From: Cytobacillus gottheilii
GTDB lineage: Bacteria; Bacillota; Bacilli; Bacillales; Cytobacillaceae
Assembly: GCF_900166665.1 (NCBI RefSeq)
Contig: NZ_LT800494.1
Span: 1-58,715, forward strand
DNA length: 58,715 bases
Reading direction: 5' to 3'
Shown: in pieces, positions 29,550-39,877 of the stretch
How the letters are laid out: each line of letters starts with the position of its first letter
Numbering within the stretch: the stretch's first letter is position 1
The notes under the pieces: generated by a model
What the model was told of the DNA's origin: nothing
What the model saw: only the letters and a program-made list of their open reading frames with translations
Databases searched by the model: none
Program-made: the position numbers and the translations under genes

Positions 29550-32500
29550 CTATGCTTTAGCCGGTTTTTCCTTCTTTTTTGCGTCCTGAAGGCCTTGAAT
29601 GAATTCATACAATGTCTCAAGCCATTTGCTTGCCTCGATCCCTTTAATATGGAATACAGCTTTTAGCTTTTGACCTTCCATACCTAGTCCGATCATTCTG
29701 CCGTATTTACTCGACAGCTGAAATACCTTTTGTCCATCGATTTGAGCGCTTGCCTGCTCAGAAAATAACAATAAAATCTCCTGTTTCGACTGCTTAATGA
29801 TTTCAATACCTGAGAGTTCGCCAAATACCTTCATCTCTGCAATCGTAAATAAGTAGGAAACTTCCTGCGGATAATCGCCAAAACGGTCAACAATTTCTTC
29901 TTGAAGCTCTTCAACATCCTCAAGAGCAGAAATTCCTCTAAACCGTTTGTACATTTCAATTTTTTGATGACCGTCTGCAATATAGGCATCCGGAATATAG
30001 GCATCAAGCTCAAGATCAATTTCCATTCTTGCCTTTTTCTCTTCGGTACCCATCATTACATCTTTTCGTTCCTCAATCGCCTCTTTCAGCATTTGAGAGT
30101 ACAAGTCAAAACCAACTGAATCAATAAACCCATGCTGCTCTGCTCCCAGAAGATTCCCTGCACCTCGAATCGTCAAGTCTCTCATCGCAATCTTGAAGCC
30201 AGATCCTAACTCCGTGAACTCTTTAATGGCTTGCAATCTCTTTTCTGCCACTTCTGTTAATACTTTGTCTTTTCTATACGTAAAGTAAGCATACGCTACC
30301 CGATTTGAGCGTCCTACACGACCTCTTAACTGGTAGAGCTGCGAAAGCCCCATTCTGTCTGCATCATGAACAATCAGTGTATTAACATTAGGAATGTCTA
30401 CACCTGTTTCAATAATGGTCGTGCTGACAAGCACATCATATTCACCCTCGAGAAAACCAATCATCACCGATTCAAGTTCATTCTCAGTCATTTTCCCGTG
30501 TGCATATGTGACTCTGGCATCAGGAACAAGCATAGAGATTTCCTCTGCCTTCCTTTCAATATCCTCAACACGGTTATATAGAAAGTACACCTGTCCATCA
30601 CGAGCCAGCTCTCGTTCAATTGCTTCTCGCACTAGTGCTCCATTATATTCCATTACATAAGTTTGCACTGGAAACCGATTTTCAGGCGGTGTTTCAATAA
30701 CAGACAAATCACGAACCCCAAGCATGGACATATGTAAAGTCCTTGGAATTGGCGTAGCTGTGAGTGTTAAAACATCAACATTGGTTTTCAGCTGCTTAAT
30801 CTTTTCCTTATGCGTAACACCAAAGCGCTGTTCCTCATCAATGACAAGCAAACCTAAGTCACGATACTCAATATCCTTTGAGAGGATACGATGCGTTCCA
30901 ACAACCACATCAATCGTTCCTGCTTTTAAGCCTTTTAATGTTTCTGTTTGCTGCTTCTTTGATCGGAAACGGCTTAATAGACCGATTTCAATTGGATAAT
31001 CCTGAAAACGCTCACGCATTGTCTCAAAATGCTGCTGTGCCAAAATCGTCGTTGGCACTAGGAAAGCCACTTGTTTTCCATCTGCTATAGCTTTAAAAAT
31101 AGCACGGATAGCAACTTCCGTTTTGCCATATCCAACATCTCCGCACAGAAGACGATCCATCGGACGTTCCCTTTCCATATCTTTTTTAATTTCATGGATA
31201 GAACGAATCTGATCCTCTGTCTCCTGGTATTGGAAAGCAGCCTCAAAATCACGCTGCATCTCTCCATCCGGGCTGAAGGCATATCCTTTCGATGACTCCC
31301 GTTCTGCGTACAATTTAATTAAATCATCCGCTATGTCCTCGACTGAGGATTGAACCTTTTTCTTTACTCGCTTCCAGTCATTTCCGCCAAGTTTATAAAT
31401 TTTCGGTTCTTTCGATTCGGAGGCAACGTATTTCTGAACAAGATCAATTTGTTCAACAGGCACATATAGCTTATCACTGCCTTGATAGCGAATATGAAGG
31501 TAATCTTTGTGCACCCCATTAATTTCTAGTGTCTCAATGCCAATGTATTTACCAATTCCGTGATTGACATGAACAACATAATCACCAATTTTAAGTTCAG
31601 AATAGCTTTTAATACGCTCTGCATTGGAAAGCTTTTGTTTTCGTGCCTTTTTCTTCACTTTTTTATTAAATAATTCTTCCTCTGTTATAACAGCCAGCCG
31701 CTGTGAGCTTAGCTCAAAGCCAGTCTGCAAGCCGCCTGGAAGGATTTGAACTCTTCCTTGAAGAACTGCTTGATCGGCACTAATCTTAACAGCATCAATT
31801 TCATAATCCTCGAGCACCTTTTGAAGTTTATTGACTCTCTCATCGTCAGATGCTAAAAATACAACAGAATAGTTATTCTTCTCCCAGCGTTCTAACTCGC
31901 CTTTGAGCACATTCATTTGTCCATGAAAATTCTGCATTTGCTTACAAGTCATATTCACAATATTTTGCGGACTTGTATTTGGGACATGCCGAAGAAACAA
32001 GGACATATAAGTGATGGAATGGTTCGTTCTGGCAGTAAGCTCCTTTAGTGTGAAGGCAACTTTTACATCATGGATCATTTTCCCTTCACCAAGCATGCTT
32101 GTATACCATTCTGCTTCTTCCTTTTCAAGTGAATCATTCATTTCCTGCACTCTGCTGATTTCATCTATAAAAACAAGACCTGAATCTGGTAAATAATCTA
32201 TTAAACTACTTCCTGATTCATAAGCAAGGGAGGTATATTTAAAGAGCTGCTCAGGCTTATGGCCTGTTCTCAGCTGTTCAAGCTCATATCCAATATTCTG
32301 TGATAATAATGTCTTATCTTTCTCATTTTTAAGCTTTTTTAAGCTTTTTCCCAAGTTTAATTCAATTTGCTTAATCAGTCTGTCATAATGTGCCTGTTCC
32401 AGCGGTATTTCGGTTGCCGGGCCAATTAATGTCTGCTGCAGTTTATTTTTCGATCTTTGATCTTCTAATGAAAAGGTTCTAATAGAATCAATTTCTGTAT

Positions 32501-33089
32501 CAAATAGCTCTATTCGTATAGGATCATTTTCAGTTAATGGATAAATATCAATAATTCCGCCTCTGACGCTGAATTCCCCTGGAGCTGAAACCATATCAAC
32601 ACGAACATAGCCCATTTGAATAAAAAGATTCAGTTGCTCTTCCAGCAGGTCATCTCCTACAGACAGTGTCATCTGGTACTCTTTCCAAAGGTCTGATGGC
32701 GGAAGCACCTTTCTAACTCCTGCCATTGGAGCAATAACAATTCCTGTTTTCTGCTGGATTAAATAATTTAGCGCCTCTATTCTTTGCGCCTTAAGCTCTG
32801 GGCTTGCGATGCTAATCTCTGCAGCAATCAATTCGTTGGCTGGATAAAGAAGTACTTCTTCTTCTCCTATTAAACTGACGATATCATCATATAATTTTTG
32901 CGCCTGTAATAAATTATGGGTCACAATGAGTACAGGCTGTTTCGTCTGTTCATAAACTGACGATATGAACAGCGCCCGCGCAGAACCAGATAAGCCAGCG
33001 ATCAGTTGCTCTTTTAACCCTTCTTGAATACCAGACAAGATGCTTACTACATCATCCTGCTGGCCAAATATTCGCTTTAGCCCTAACAT
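29550..33089 (-). CDS. mfd: Transcription-repair coupling factor Mfd
   Basis: SF2 translocase that removes RNA polymerase stalled at lesions and recruits UvrA. The UvrB-like N-terminal region (about 1-480) is followed by an RNAP-interacting domain (VVHVNHGIGKYIGIETLE, about 505-522). The motor has Walker A GDVGYGKTEVAIRA (about 650), DEEQRFG in motif II, TLTATPIPRTLHMS, and the TRCF C-terminal domain. Length 1179 aa is close to the usual 1177. It follows fin directly, as in B. subtilis. Confidence 0.98.
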   Translation of the reverse strand: MLGLKRIFGQQDDVVSILSGIQEGLKEQLIAGLSGSARALFISSVYEQTKQPVLIVTHNLLQAQKLYDDIVSLIGEEEVLLYPANELIAAEISIASPELKAQRIEALNYLIQQKTGIVIAPMAGVRKVLPPSDLWKEYQMTLSVGDDLLEEQLNLFIQMGYVRVDMVSAPGEFSVRGGIIDIYPLTENDPIRIELFDTEIDSIRTFSLEDQRSKNKLQQTLIGPATEIPLEQAHYDRLIKQIELNLGKSLKKLKNEKDKTLLSQNIGYELEQLRTGHKPEQLFKYTSLAYESGSSLIDYLPDSGLVFIDEISRVQEMNDSLEKEEAEWYTSMLGEGKMIHDVKVAFTLKELTARTNHSITYMSLFLRHVPNTSPQNIVNMTCKQMQNFHGQMNVLKGELERWEKNNYSVVFLASDDERVNKLQKVLEDYEIDAVKISADQAVLQGRVQILPGGLQTGFELSSQRLAVITEEELFNKKVKKKARKQKLSNAERIKSYSELKIGDYVVHVNHGIGKYIGIETLEINGVHKDYLHIRYQGSDKLYVPVEQIDLVQKYVASESKEPKIYKLGGNDWKRVKKKVQSSVEDIADDLIKLYAERESSKGYAFSPDGEMQRDFEAAFQYQETEDQIRSIHEIKKDMERERPMDRLLCGDVGYGKTEVAIRAIFKAIADGKQVAFLVPTTILAQQHFETMRERFQDYPIEIGLLSRFRSKKQQTETLKGLKAGTIDVVVGTHRILSKDIEYRDLGLLVIDEEQRFGVTHKEKIKQLKTNVDVLTLTATPIPRTLHMSMLGVRDLSVIETPPENRFPVQTYVMEYNGALVREAIERELARDGQVYFLYNRVEDIERKAEEISMLVPDARVTYAHGKMTENELESVMIGFLEGEYDVLVSTTIIETGVDIPNVNTLIVHDADRMGLSQLYQLRGRVGRSNRVAYAYFTYRKDKVLTEVAEKRLQAIKEFTELGSGFKIAMRDLTIRGAGNLLGAEQHGFIDSVGFDLYSQMLKEAIEERKDVMMGTEEKKARMEIDLELDAYIPDAYIADGHQKIEMYKRFRGISALEDVEELQEEIVDRFGDYPQEVSYLFTIAEMKVFGELSGIEIIKQSKQEILLLFSEQASAQIDGQKVFQLSSKYGRMIGLGMEGQKLKAVFHIKGIEASKWLETLYEFIQGLQDAKKKEKPAKA

Positions 33090-33256
33090 ACAGAAAAGTC
33101 CTCCTATATAAAGTCCGATGCTTCACAACAACCCTGTGACGCGATGAAGTATATTGTTTCATTGTATACATAGCATTAGGTATTTCCTATTTATAAACTA
33201 TTAAAAAATACTATAAATGCAAATAGAAAAATGCTTTGGACAAACGGCCCAAAGCG

Positions 33257-33487
33257 TTAATGAATCAGAAAATCCTGCTGGTGGTAATCGGGATTGCGTT
33301 CTAAAGATTCCTGGCAGTCCTCACAAATTGCCTTTACCTGCAGATCCCCAGAGGCATCGTACATTAGCATATCCTGACGCTCTGCATCATTTAGTTTATG
33401 AAATCCAAGCTGTTCTGTCTGAACAGACATTGAATCAATAGATCCAAGCTTTACTCCGCAATGGCGGCAATGATAATGAATGGCCAT
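33257..33487 (-). CDS. fin: Anti-sigma-F factor Fin (YabK)
   Basis: Small zinc-binding protein that binds sigma-F and helps the switch to sigma-G in the forespore. Two zinc-knuckle pairs, CRHCG (about residues 7-11) and CEDCQ (about 55-59), are intact. Length 76 aa from the ATG at 33487, which has GGAGGGG just upstream. A TGAATA-18-CATAATA promoter sits 30 bp further up. It lies between pth and mfd, the B. subtilis order. Confidence 0.95.
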   Translation of the reverse strand: MAIHYHCRHCGVKLGSIDSMSVQTEQLGFHKLNDAERQDMLMYDASGDLQVKAICEDCQESLERNPDYHQQDFLIH

Positions 33488-33516
33488 TAAAACCCCTCCT
33501 ATCCTGTACATATCCC

Positions 33517-33547
33517 TATTATGGACGTACGGAAAGGAAGTTATTCA
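33517..33547 (-). promoter_or_regulatory. fin promoter, sigma-F/sigma-G type
   Basis: Minus-strand TGAATA (33542-33547), 18-bp spacer, CATAATA (33517-33523), matching the sigma-G consensus (TGNATA, CATNNTA) in both elements and overlapping sigma-F preference. It fits the known control of fin by both forespore sigma factors. Confidence 0.7.
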
Positions 33548-33627
33548 ATCGATTCGAAGGCTCCCATTTAGCAAAAGGTGATGATGTATTAATCTAGCTT
33601 ATTAATTTGATCTGCTAAATATGAGAA

Positions 33628-34191
33628 CTAAGATTGGTTAAACTTGTTCATCACTTGTAAGAATGGCTCTGTAATGGCCGATTCACATGCGTCTACACAT
33701 TTCTCGATTACGGTCTGCATTTCCTGCTGTTCGTCAGAAGAAAATTTTCCGAGTACATAATCAGGAACCTTCATACCTGCTGGAGGACGGTCAATCCCTA
33801 CCCGTATTCTATTAAATTGCACCGTTCCCAGATGAGCAATCGTTGATTTAATTCCATTATGTCCGCCGGCGCTTCCTTTTTGCCGAAGACGAATTTTTCC
33901 GACAGGCAAATCAAGGTCGTCATATATTACGGTTAATTCTTCATCTTCAATTCCATAGTAATCCATAAGCGGGCGAATGGATTCACCAGATAAATTCATA
34001 TATGTAAGCGGCTTTAGTAAGAATACTTTTTCTCCATTACAATGGCCTATTCCATAAATACCTTTAAACTTTGCTTGATCTAATGTAATGCCTAGCTTCA
34101 CAGCCAGGGAATCAATCACTTCAAAGCCGATATTATGTCTTGTTTGTTCATATGGTTTGCCTGGATTTCCGAGGCCAACAAATAATTTCAC
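33628..34191 (-). CDS. pth: Peptidyl-tRNA hydrolase
   Basis: Frees peptides from peptidyl-tRNA (spoVC in B. subtilis). [20 protein letters not shown] at residues 6-25 includes the catalytic histidine, and the conserved [20 protein letters not shown] (about 88-107) includes the catalytic aspartate, followed by GGHNGIKS. Length 187 aa. It lies downstream of ctc and upstream of fin. Confidence 0.97.
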   Translation of the reverse strand: MKLFVGLGNPGKPYEQTRHNIGFEVIDSLAVKLGITLDQAKFKGIYGIGHCNGEKVFLLKPLTYMNLSGESIRPLMDYYGIEDEELTVIYDDLDLPVGKIRLRQKGSAGGHNGIKSTIAHLGTVQFNRIRVGIDRPPAGMKVPDYVLGKFSSDEQQEMQTVIEKCVDACESAITEPFLQVMNKFNQS

Positions 34192-34300
34192 GTCACTTCA
34201 CCTGCTTTATATTCTAATGACGGCAGATGGCAGCGTCAGACGGCTTGTTAGAAGCTGCATATCAGCTGTAATAGCTAATTTACCTTGTCAAAGAGAAAAG

Positions 34301-34334
34301 CAAAAGCTGGCCTAACATCGTAATGCAGCCAGCT
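34301..34334 (-). terminator. ctc terminator
   Basis: Minus-strand AGCTGGC...GGCCAGCT stem with a T-rich tail (TTTTGCTTTTC), about 28 bp after the ctc stop. The loop is long (16 nt) and the T-run interrupted, so termination may be partial and allow read-through into pth. Confidence 0.55.
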
Positions 34335-34361
34335 CTTGGCAAGTATAAAAGGGTTTCTTTT

Positions 34362-34991
34362 TTACTCGCTTTCCGTCTCTCTTCCTTCTTCTTGTTCAGG
34401 CGTGCCTTCCTCCTGCTGTTCTCCGCTGTTTATTTCCTCTTCCTGTTTAGGAGGAAGAATAGAAGCAACCACTTCTTCAGCATCGTGGTTAAGCGTATAG
34501 GAACGGCTTGTCTTAAGATCAGCAACCGTTATCGTTTCATTTACTTGAAGCTCCGCTACATCTACATCAACTGAAGAAGGTATTTCATTTGGCGTAGCTG
34601 TTACGGAAACTTCATGCAGTGATTGCTGCATGACACCGCCGTCTTTCACACCTTGTGCATCGCCGACCAAATTGACCCGCACCTCTGCCGTTATTTCCTT
34701 CGACATATCCACTGCTAGAAAATCAATATGCACAATATTATTGCGCAATGCATTTGTTTGATATTCCGTTAACATGACGTCATGTTTCTTGCCGTCAACA
34801 TCTAATGAAAATACACCATTGCGGCCTACTTCCTTAATGGTTTTCACAAAATCAGACTCACTCAGATAAATAGGTGTACTCTCTAGCTTTTGTCCGTAGA
34901 CAACTGCTGGGATATTCCCTTCATGCCTAATTTTAGTTAGAGATGAATGACGAAATTCATTTCGTTTTTTTGCTTCTAATACTACTGCCAT
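34362..34991 (-). CDS. ctc: 50S ribosomal protein L25/general stress protein Ctc
   Basis: 5S-rRNA-binding ribosomal protein of the L25-TL5-Ctc family. The N-terminal L25 domain (about 1-92, with SSLTKIRHEGNIPAVVYG) and the TL5 C-terminal beta domain (about 93-185) are present, then an acidic Glu/Gln-rich tail. Length 209 aa. In B. subtilis ctc is a sigma-B stress gene; a sigma-B-like promoter lies upstream here too. Confidence 0.95.
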   Translation of the reverse strand: MAVVLEAKKRNEFRHSSLTKIRHEGNIPAVVYGQKLESTPIYLSESDFVKTIKEVGRNGVFSLDVDGKKHDVMLTEYQTNALRNNIVHIDFLAVDMSKEITAEVRVNLVGDAQGVKDGGVMQQSLHEVSVTATPNEIPSSVDVDVAELQVNETITVADLKTSRSYTLNHDAEEVVASILPPKQEEEINSGEQQEEGTPEQEEGRETESE

Positions 34992-35036
34992 AGTGATCCC
35001 CTTCCTCCTGTTTAATAAGTGGCTTCTATATAAAAA

Positions 35037-35062
35037 ATGCCCTAAAAAGAGGAAGTCTAAAC
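35037..35062 (-). promoter_or_regulatory. Sigma-B-like ctc promoter
   Basis: Minus-strand GTTTAG (35057-35062), 14-bp spacer, GGGCAT (35037-35042); each element is one base from the sigma-B consensus (GTTTAA, GGGTAT or GGGTAA). It lies 46 bp before the ctc start, consistent with the classic sigma-B dependence of ctc. A CAGGCCTGCT-aattaaa-AGCAGGTCTG hairpin (about 35145-35173) without a T-run separates it from prs. Confidence 0.6.
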
Positions 35063-35181
35063 GTTTTAGTTTATAAGACCAGCATAGCGGGAAGCAGAGA
35101 AGTATTACCCTATAAGCTTAGAGCCGCAGTTTTCCTGCAATACAGGCAGACCTGCTTTTAATTAGCAGGCCTGATTATATA

Positions 35182-36138
35182 TTAATCAAACAATACACTT
35201 ACGGATTGTTCTTCATGTACACGGATAATCGCTTCACCAATTAATGATGCTACTGATAGCTCGACAACTTTCCCTGATTTCTTTTCTTCTTGCAGTGCAA
35301 TTGAATTGGTGACAACAAGCTCTTTAATCTTGCTGTTTTCAATTCTTTCAATTGCAGGTCCTGATAAAACCGGATGACTGCAGCAAGCATATACTTCAGA
35401 TGCTCCATTTTCCACTAGTGCATTAGCAGCTAACGTGATGGTACCTGCTGTATCAATAATATCGTCAATTAGGATTGCAATTTTGCCGTCAATATTTCCA
35501 ACAATGTTCATAACCTCAGCAACATTTGGCTTTGGACGGCGTTTATCAATAATGGCAATCGGCGCTTTTAACTGATCAGCCATTTTGCGTGCGCGGGTCA
35601 CACCTCCGTGGTCTGGAGAAACAATAACCACATCCCCTTGCAGATCTTTGTTCTTAAAGTATTCCGCTAGAATTGGCACACCCATTAGATGGTCAATCGG
35701 AATATCGAAGAATCCTTGAATTTGCGGAGCGTGAAGATCCAGTGTAATGACACGAGTTGCACCTGCTGTTTCAAGCAGATTAGCCACAAGCTTTGCTGTA
35801 ATTGGCTCACGAGCTCTTGCTTTACGGTCTTGGCGTGCATAGCCATAATAAGGCATAACAATATTAATTGTTTTAGCAGAAGCACGTTTTAATGCATCAA
35901 TCATAATAAGAAGCTCCATTAAATGCTCGTTAACAGGAGCGCTTGTTGATTGGATCACATACACGTCACAGCCGCGAATACTTTCTTCGATGTTGATCTG
36001 AATTTCTCCATCACTAAAATGGGTTACAGAGCATTTTCCTAGTTCAACGCCAATAAATTTGGCAATTTCCTCGGCTAATGCTTTATTTGAATTTAAACTG
36101 AATACCTTCAAATTTGGATCTAAGTACTGATTCGACAT
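35182..36138 (-). CDS. prs: Ribose-phosphate pyrophosphokinase
   Basis: Makes PRPP from ribose 5-phosphate and ATP, for purines, pyrimidines, His and Trp. The flexible ATP loop [21 protein letters not shown] (split: [21 protein letters not shown], about 100-122), [18 protein letters not shown] (about 135-152) and the PRPP loop [11 protein letters not shown] (about 225) are all intact. Length 318 aa. It starts 19 bp after glmU, so co-transcribed. Confidence 0.98.
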   Translation of the reverse strand: MSNQYLDPNLKVFSLNSNKALAEEIAKFIGVELGKCSVTHFSDGEIQINIEESIRGCDVYVIQSTSAPVNEHLMELLIMIDALKRASAKTINIVMPYYGYARQDRKARAREPITAKLVANLLETAGATRVITLDLHAPQIQGFFDIPIDHLMGVPILAEYFKNKDLQGDVVIVSPDHGGVTRARKMADQLKAPIAIIDKRRPKPNVAEVMNIVGNIDGKIAILIDDIIDTAGTITLAANALVENGASEVYACCSHPVLSGPAIERIENSKIKELVVTNSIALQEEKKSGKVVELSVASLIGEAIIRVHEEQSVSVLFD

Positions 36139-36157
36139 GCCTGTGCCTCCGTGTTTT

Positions 36158-37531
36158 TTATTTCTTGATATCTAGCTTTTGTACATAATTCTCTTTATTT
36201 ACTTGGCGAGCTCGCGCGATAGAAAGCGCCTCTCCTGGAACATCCTCAGTAATGGTTGAACCAGCTGCAACATATGCGCCTTCTCCAATTGTTACGGGTG
36301 CGACTAAGTTTGAATTGCAGCCAATAAACACACCATTCTCAATTTTGGTTAAGAACTTATTTTTCCCATCGTAATTTACTGTAATCGCTCCGCAGCCGAT
36401 ATTTACATCCTGCCCGACCTCTGCATCACCAATATAGCTTAAATGCGAGACCTTGCTGCCTTTTTCAATTACTGATTTTTTTATTTCAACAAAGTTGCCG
36501 ATTTTCACCTCATCATGAACATTTGATTGCGGGCGGATATGTGCAAATGGTCCAATCTGGACATCTGTACCGATCTCGCTGTTGAAAGCCGCTGATTGGC
36601 GAATAACCGTTCTATCGCCAATTTCACAATTTTCTATATGGGTGTTAGGACCAATCGTACAATCTGAGCCGATTTTCGTTACTCCGCTTATCGTCGTTCC
36701 AGGATATATTACCGTATCAGCTCCGATCTCAACATCTGCTCCAATATAAGTAGCAGCCGGATCGATGATGCTAACACCTGCGCGCATATGGTATTCATTA
36801 ATACGTTTTTTCATAAACAGTTCGGCTTGAGCCAATGCTACACGATCGTTAACACCTAAAGTCTCTTCAAAATCATCTGTTCCAAAGGCAGTTACAATTT
36901 CACCCTCTGTTTTTAATATCTCAATGACATCAGGCAAATAATACTCTCCTTGTACATTATCATTTTTGACTTTCTTTAAGGCTGTAAACAGTGCTTCATT
37001 ATCGAAACAATACGTGCCTGTATTGATTTCATTTAATTGCAATTCTTCTTCAGAGGCATCTTTGTGCTCTACGATCTTCTCCACATGACCTTTTGCGTTA
37101 CGCACAATACGGCCATATCCCGCTGGATTCTCCGCAAATGCAGTTAGTACTGTTGCTTTTGCATTTGTTTTTTCGTGATGAGCAAAAATCGCTTCCATCG
37201 TTTCCGCTTTAATTAGAGGCGTATCTCCGCAAACAACAACTGTGACACCCTCTTTATTTTCCAGATGATCTGCTGCTTGCATAACAGCATGAGCTGTACC
37301 GAGCTGCTCTTCCTGCAGGGCATATACACTTTTAGCGCCTAATTGTGCTTTTACTTTTTCCGCTCCATGCCCAGTAATCGTAACAATATCTTTGATATCA
37401 AGCTTCGCAACTTGATCAACAACATGCTGAACCATCGGTTTTCCACACACAGGATGCAGGACTTTATATAATTTTGATTTCATTCTTGTCCCTTGGCCTG
37501 CGGCTAAAATGACCGCGTATCGATTAGACAT
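36158..37531 (-). CDS. glmU: Bifunctional UDP-N-acetylglucosamine pyrophosphorylase/glucosamine-1-phosphate acetyltransferase
   Basis: Makes UDP-GlcNAc for peptidoglycan and teichoic acid. The N-terminal uridyltransferase has [20 protein letters not shown] (residues 8-27). The C-terminal left-handed beta helix shows hexapeptide repeats from about residue 255 ([16 protein letters not shown]) and the acetyl-CoA site toward the end. Length 457 aa. Operon glmU-prs. The 390-bp gap upstream (37532-37921) contains the spoVG terminator and presumably the glmU promoter, which I could not fix. Confidence 0.98.
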   Translation of the reverse strand: MSNRYAVILAAGQGTRMKSKLYKVLHPVCGKPMVQHVVDQVAKLDIKDIVTITGHGAEKVKAQLGAKSVYALQEEQLGTAHAVMQAADHLENKEGVTVVVCGDTPLIKAETMEAIFAHHEKTNAKATVLTAFAENPAGYGRIVRNAKGHVEKIVEHKDASEEELQLNEINTGTYCFDNEALFTALKKVKNDNVQGEYYLPDVIEILKTEGEIVTAFGTDDFEETLGVNDRVALAQAELFMKKRINEYHMRAGVSIIDPAATYIGADVEIGADTVIYPGTTISGVTKIGSDCTIGPNTHIENCEIGDRTVIRQSAAFNSEIGTDVQIGPFAHIRPQSNVHDEVKIGNFVEIKKSVIEKGSKVSHLSYIGDAEVGQDVNIGCGAITVNYDGKNKFLTKIENGVFIGCNSNLVAPVTIGEGAYVAAGSTITEDVPGEALSIARARQVNKENYVQKLDIKK

Positions 37532-37874
37532 TTAATAGCCTCCAATTTCACCTTTTTATCCATTAAGAATATATCTTAAATAGAGGCTGATTTCAAGGAA
37601 TCTCGTGTAAGTAGTTATATTTTACAGGATATTTTTCACTTACCTCACAAGATATAATCAGACCGAAATAATAGATGCATGCTAACCATCCTTATTTGTC
37701 TGCTAATGTTAAGAAGGAATTATACTAAAATATAGCTGCTATTTAATTATACTACGAAAAGTCTGTTTGGAATCTTGAACAATATAACAACTTTTCCTGC
37801 TCAGATAGGTTTAACAAGGGTTAACAGAGGGTATAAAATGGAAGTGGTATTTCAAAGAGGTACATTTTATAAAT

Positions 37875-37907
37875 AAAAAAGAGCCCTACTTAACACAGCA
37901 GGCTCTT
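37875..37907 (-). terminator. spoVG terminator
   Basis: Minus-strand AAGAGCC...GGCTCTT stem followed by six T's, about 15 bp after the spoVG stop. Confidence 0.75.
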
Positions 37908-37921
37908 GTTGGAATCTCTTT

Positions 37922-38212
37922 CTAGGAAGCTCCAGCTTCTTCAAACTCTACTTCTAACTCACCTAAACGGTGGTATTCTGCTAAGACCGCTTCTTGGATT
38001 TTACCGCGGGTTCCGGAATTAATAGGGTGAGCAATGTCCCTGAACTCTCCATCCGGAGTGCGTTTACTTGGCATTGCAACGAATAAGCCGTTATTCCCGT
38101 CAATCACCCGAATGTCATGAACAACAAATTCATGGTCCAGTGTAATAGAGGCAATCGCTCTCATCCGTCCATCCGTATTTACACGGCGTAATCTTACGTC
38201 AGTTACTTCCAC
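37922..38212 (-). CDS. spoVG: SpoVG, RNA/DNA-binding septation regulator
   Basis: Conserved small regulator affecting asymmetric septation; homologues bind nucleic acid. The sequence from [20 protein letters not shown] through FEEAGAS is nearly identical to B. subtilis SpoVG. I start at the GTG at 38212 (96 aa) because GGTGGT lies about 8 nt upstream and this gives the family N-terminus; an upstream in-frame start at 38224 would put the start inside the ribosome site. Monocistronic with sigma-H promoter and terminator. Confidence 0.96.
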   Translation of the reverse strand: MEVTDVRLRRVNTDGRMRAIASITLDHEFVVHDIRVIDGNNGLFVAMPSKRTPDGEFRDIAHPINSGTRGKIQEAVLAEYHRLGELEVEFEEAGAS

Positions 38213-38256
38213 TATGTTCACCACCTTTTCCAGTAGATAAAATCCTATTTATTAAC

Positions 38257-38284
38257 ATTCAACATCATTTGGCATATTTCCTCC
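38257..38284 (-). promoter_or_regulatory. spoVG promoter, sigma-H type
   Basis: Minus-strand GGAGGAAAT (38276-38284), 12-bp spacer, GTTGAAT (38257-38263), matching the sigma-H consensus RnAGGAWWW and RnnGAAT. An AT-rich block (about 38285-38312) lies immediately upstream, like the AT box of the B. subtilis spoVG promoter, where AbrB also acts. Confidence 0.75.
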
Positions 38285-38405
38285 TTTTATAGAAAAAATT
38301 TTTTGAATAATTAGGCCTTAATATGGAATTAGACAGAAATACATGTCAAAAAGTCCCGAAAAAGATTCATCAACGGCTGTTTCTGCAAACTTTTAAGATT
38401 TATAA

Positions 38406-38447
38406 GAATGAAAAAGCACCCGTTTAAAGCCGGGTGCTTTTTCATTC
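38406..38447. terminator. ridA terminator, 17-bp perfect stem
   Basis: GAATGAAAAAGCACCCG-tttaaag-CGGGTGCTTTTTCATTC, symmetric with T-runs on both strands. It terminates purR-ridA and may insulate the spoVG promoter. Confidence 0.8.
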
Positions 38448-38509
38448 TGCTATTTTCACAAACTTTGTTGTTTTACTTAAACATATAGATATTTCCACTT
38501 CAAAGAACT

Positions 38510-38580
38510 TACTTTTCCGGCAAGGAGAATCTGAGTCTCCTCGTCCCGCAGGAGTCTTGCGCTCTTTCGTTTCAATCAAA
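38510..38580. repeat. Degenerate dispersed intergenic repeat of Bacillaceae type (putative)
   Basis: The sequence around CTGAGTCTCCTCGTCCCGCA and GGAGTCTTGCGCTCTTTCG, with a trailing TTTCAATCAA, resembles the ends of a GC-rich repeat that I remember as dispersed in many Bacillus intergenic regions. Only a shortened copy is here, between the ridA stop and its outer terminator. Recognition is from memory. Confidence 0.4.
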
Positions 38581-38650
38581 ATATCCTTTAAAAAGTGTTA
38601 TTCAAAACAATAATCACTCAGAAAAGAGTATTTACATAATCCTATTTATT

Positions 38651-39025
38651 TTATTTAACCAATGCAACAACTTCAATTTCTACTAAGCTATCTTTTGGCA
38701 GGCGCGCTACCTCAACACAAGAGCGTGCGGGTTTATGCGTATGGAAATACTCGCCGTATACTTCGTTAATACTAGCGAAATCATCCATATTTTTAATAAA
38801 AACAGTTGCCTTGACAACCGTTTCAAGTGAAGCACCTGCCTCTTTAAGAACAGCCTGCAGGTTTATAAACACTTGATGAGTCTGTACTTTTACATCTCCC
38901 TCTGCCATCACTCCGTCAGCTTTTAACGGAATTTGTCCAGAGCTGTAGAACAGATTATTTACGGTTATCCCCTGTGAGTATGGTCCAATTGCGGCTGGTG
39001 CTTCATTTGTCTGAATGATTTTCAT
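38651..39025 (-). CDS. ridA: RidA family enamine/imine deaminase (YabJ)
   Basis: Hydrolyses reactive 2-aminoacrylate-type enamines. Family motifs [20 protein letters not shown] (about 12-31) and the carboxylate-binding arginine in [13 protein letters not shown] (about 100-112) are intact, with the conserved glutamate at the C-terminal end. Length 124 aa. It overlaps purR by 4 bp; in B. subtilis YabJ is needed for full PurR-dependent control. Confidence 0.96.
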   Translation of the reverse strand: MKIIQTNEAPAAIGPYSQGITVNNLFYSSGQIPLKADGVMAEGDVKVQTHQVFINLQAVLKEAGASLETVVKATVFIKNMDDFASINEVYGEYFHTHKPARSCVEVARLPKDSLVEIEVVALVK

Positions 39026-39861
39026 GAATGTCCCTCCACTAGTTTATTCGTAAAGTAGTTGCCATGCGACACATTGATTTTCTTTTCTTTCACATCAACA
39101 TCTGAGAGTTTGACTAAAGATAAATAATCATCCACCAGTCGTTCTTCAGCTTTTTCTGCCTCTACTAAAACAGCAATGCCGACAAGCTCTGCATTAAACT
39201 CCTCCAGCATACTAATCATCCCGTTAACCGTGCCGCCCGCTTTCATGAAATCATCAACAACAAGGACTCTCGAACCTTGTTCAAGACTTCTTTTCGACAG
39301 AACCATTGTCTGGATTCTTTTCGCGGAGCCTGACACATAATTAATACTAACGGTAGAGCCTTCCGTTACCTTGCTGTCTCGTCTCACAATCACAACAGGT
39401 ACATTTAAATAATTCGCAACCGCATAAGCTAATGCTATTCCTTTTGTAGCCACAGTCATAACTACATCTATTTCTTTATCTGCAAATGCCGAAGCAAATA
39501 AGCGACCTACCTGCTTTACAAGCATAGGATCACCTAATATATCTGTCATATAAAGATAACCGCCTGGAAGCAGTCTATTTGGACTGGCGATTAACTCACA
39601 AATCTGATCGATAATTGGGCGTGCATCCTCTTCCGTCACTCTCACCTGATATTTCACTCCGCCCGCTGCACCTGGTACAGTTTGCAGTGTGCCAATCCCT
39701 CTATGTTCGAAGGTTTCTTTAATGATAGCTAAATCTTCACTAATGGAAGATTTAGCCGATCCATATCTTTCTGAGAAGTAGGTTAAGGATACCAGTTGCT
39801 GCGGATGCTCTAATAAATAGTTCGTCATATCTATTAAACGTTCACTTCTACGAAACTTCAT
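39022..39861 (-). CDS. purR: Purine operon repressor PurR
   Basis: PRPP-responsive repressor of purine genes in Firmicutes. An N-terminal winged helix (about 1-73, [20 protein letters not shown]) precedes a PRT-fold effector domain with the PRPP motif [18 protein letters not shown] (about 203-220). Length 279 aa from the second of two adjacent ATGs (39861); 39864 is equally possible. A PurBox pair lies just upstream, implying autoregulation. Confidence 0.96.
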   Translation of the reverse strand: MKFRRSERLIDMTNYLLEHPQQLVSLTYFSERYGSAKSSISEDLAIIKETFEHRGIGTLQTVPGAAGGVKYQVRVTEEDARPIIDQICELIASPNRLLPGGYLYMTDILGDPMLVKQVGRLFASAFADKEIDVVMTVATKGIALAYAVANYLNVPVVIVRRDSKVTEGSTVSINYVSGSAKRIQTMVLSKRSLEQGSRVLVVDDFMKAGGTVNGMISMLEEFNAELVGIAVLVEAEKAEERLVDDYLSLVKLSDVDVKEKKINVSHGNYFTNKLVEGHS

Positions 39862-39877
39862 CATTGGCCCTCCCGTT

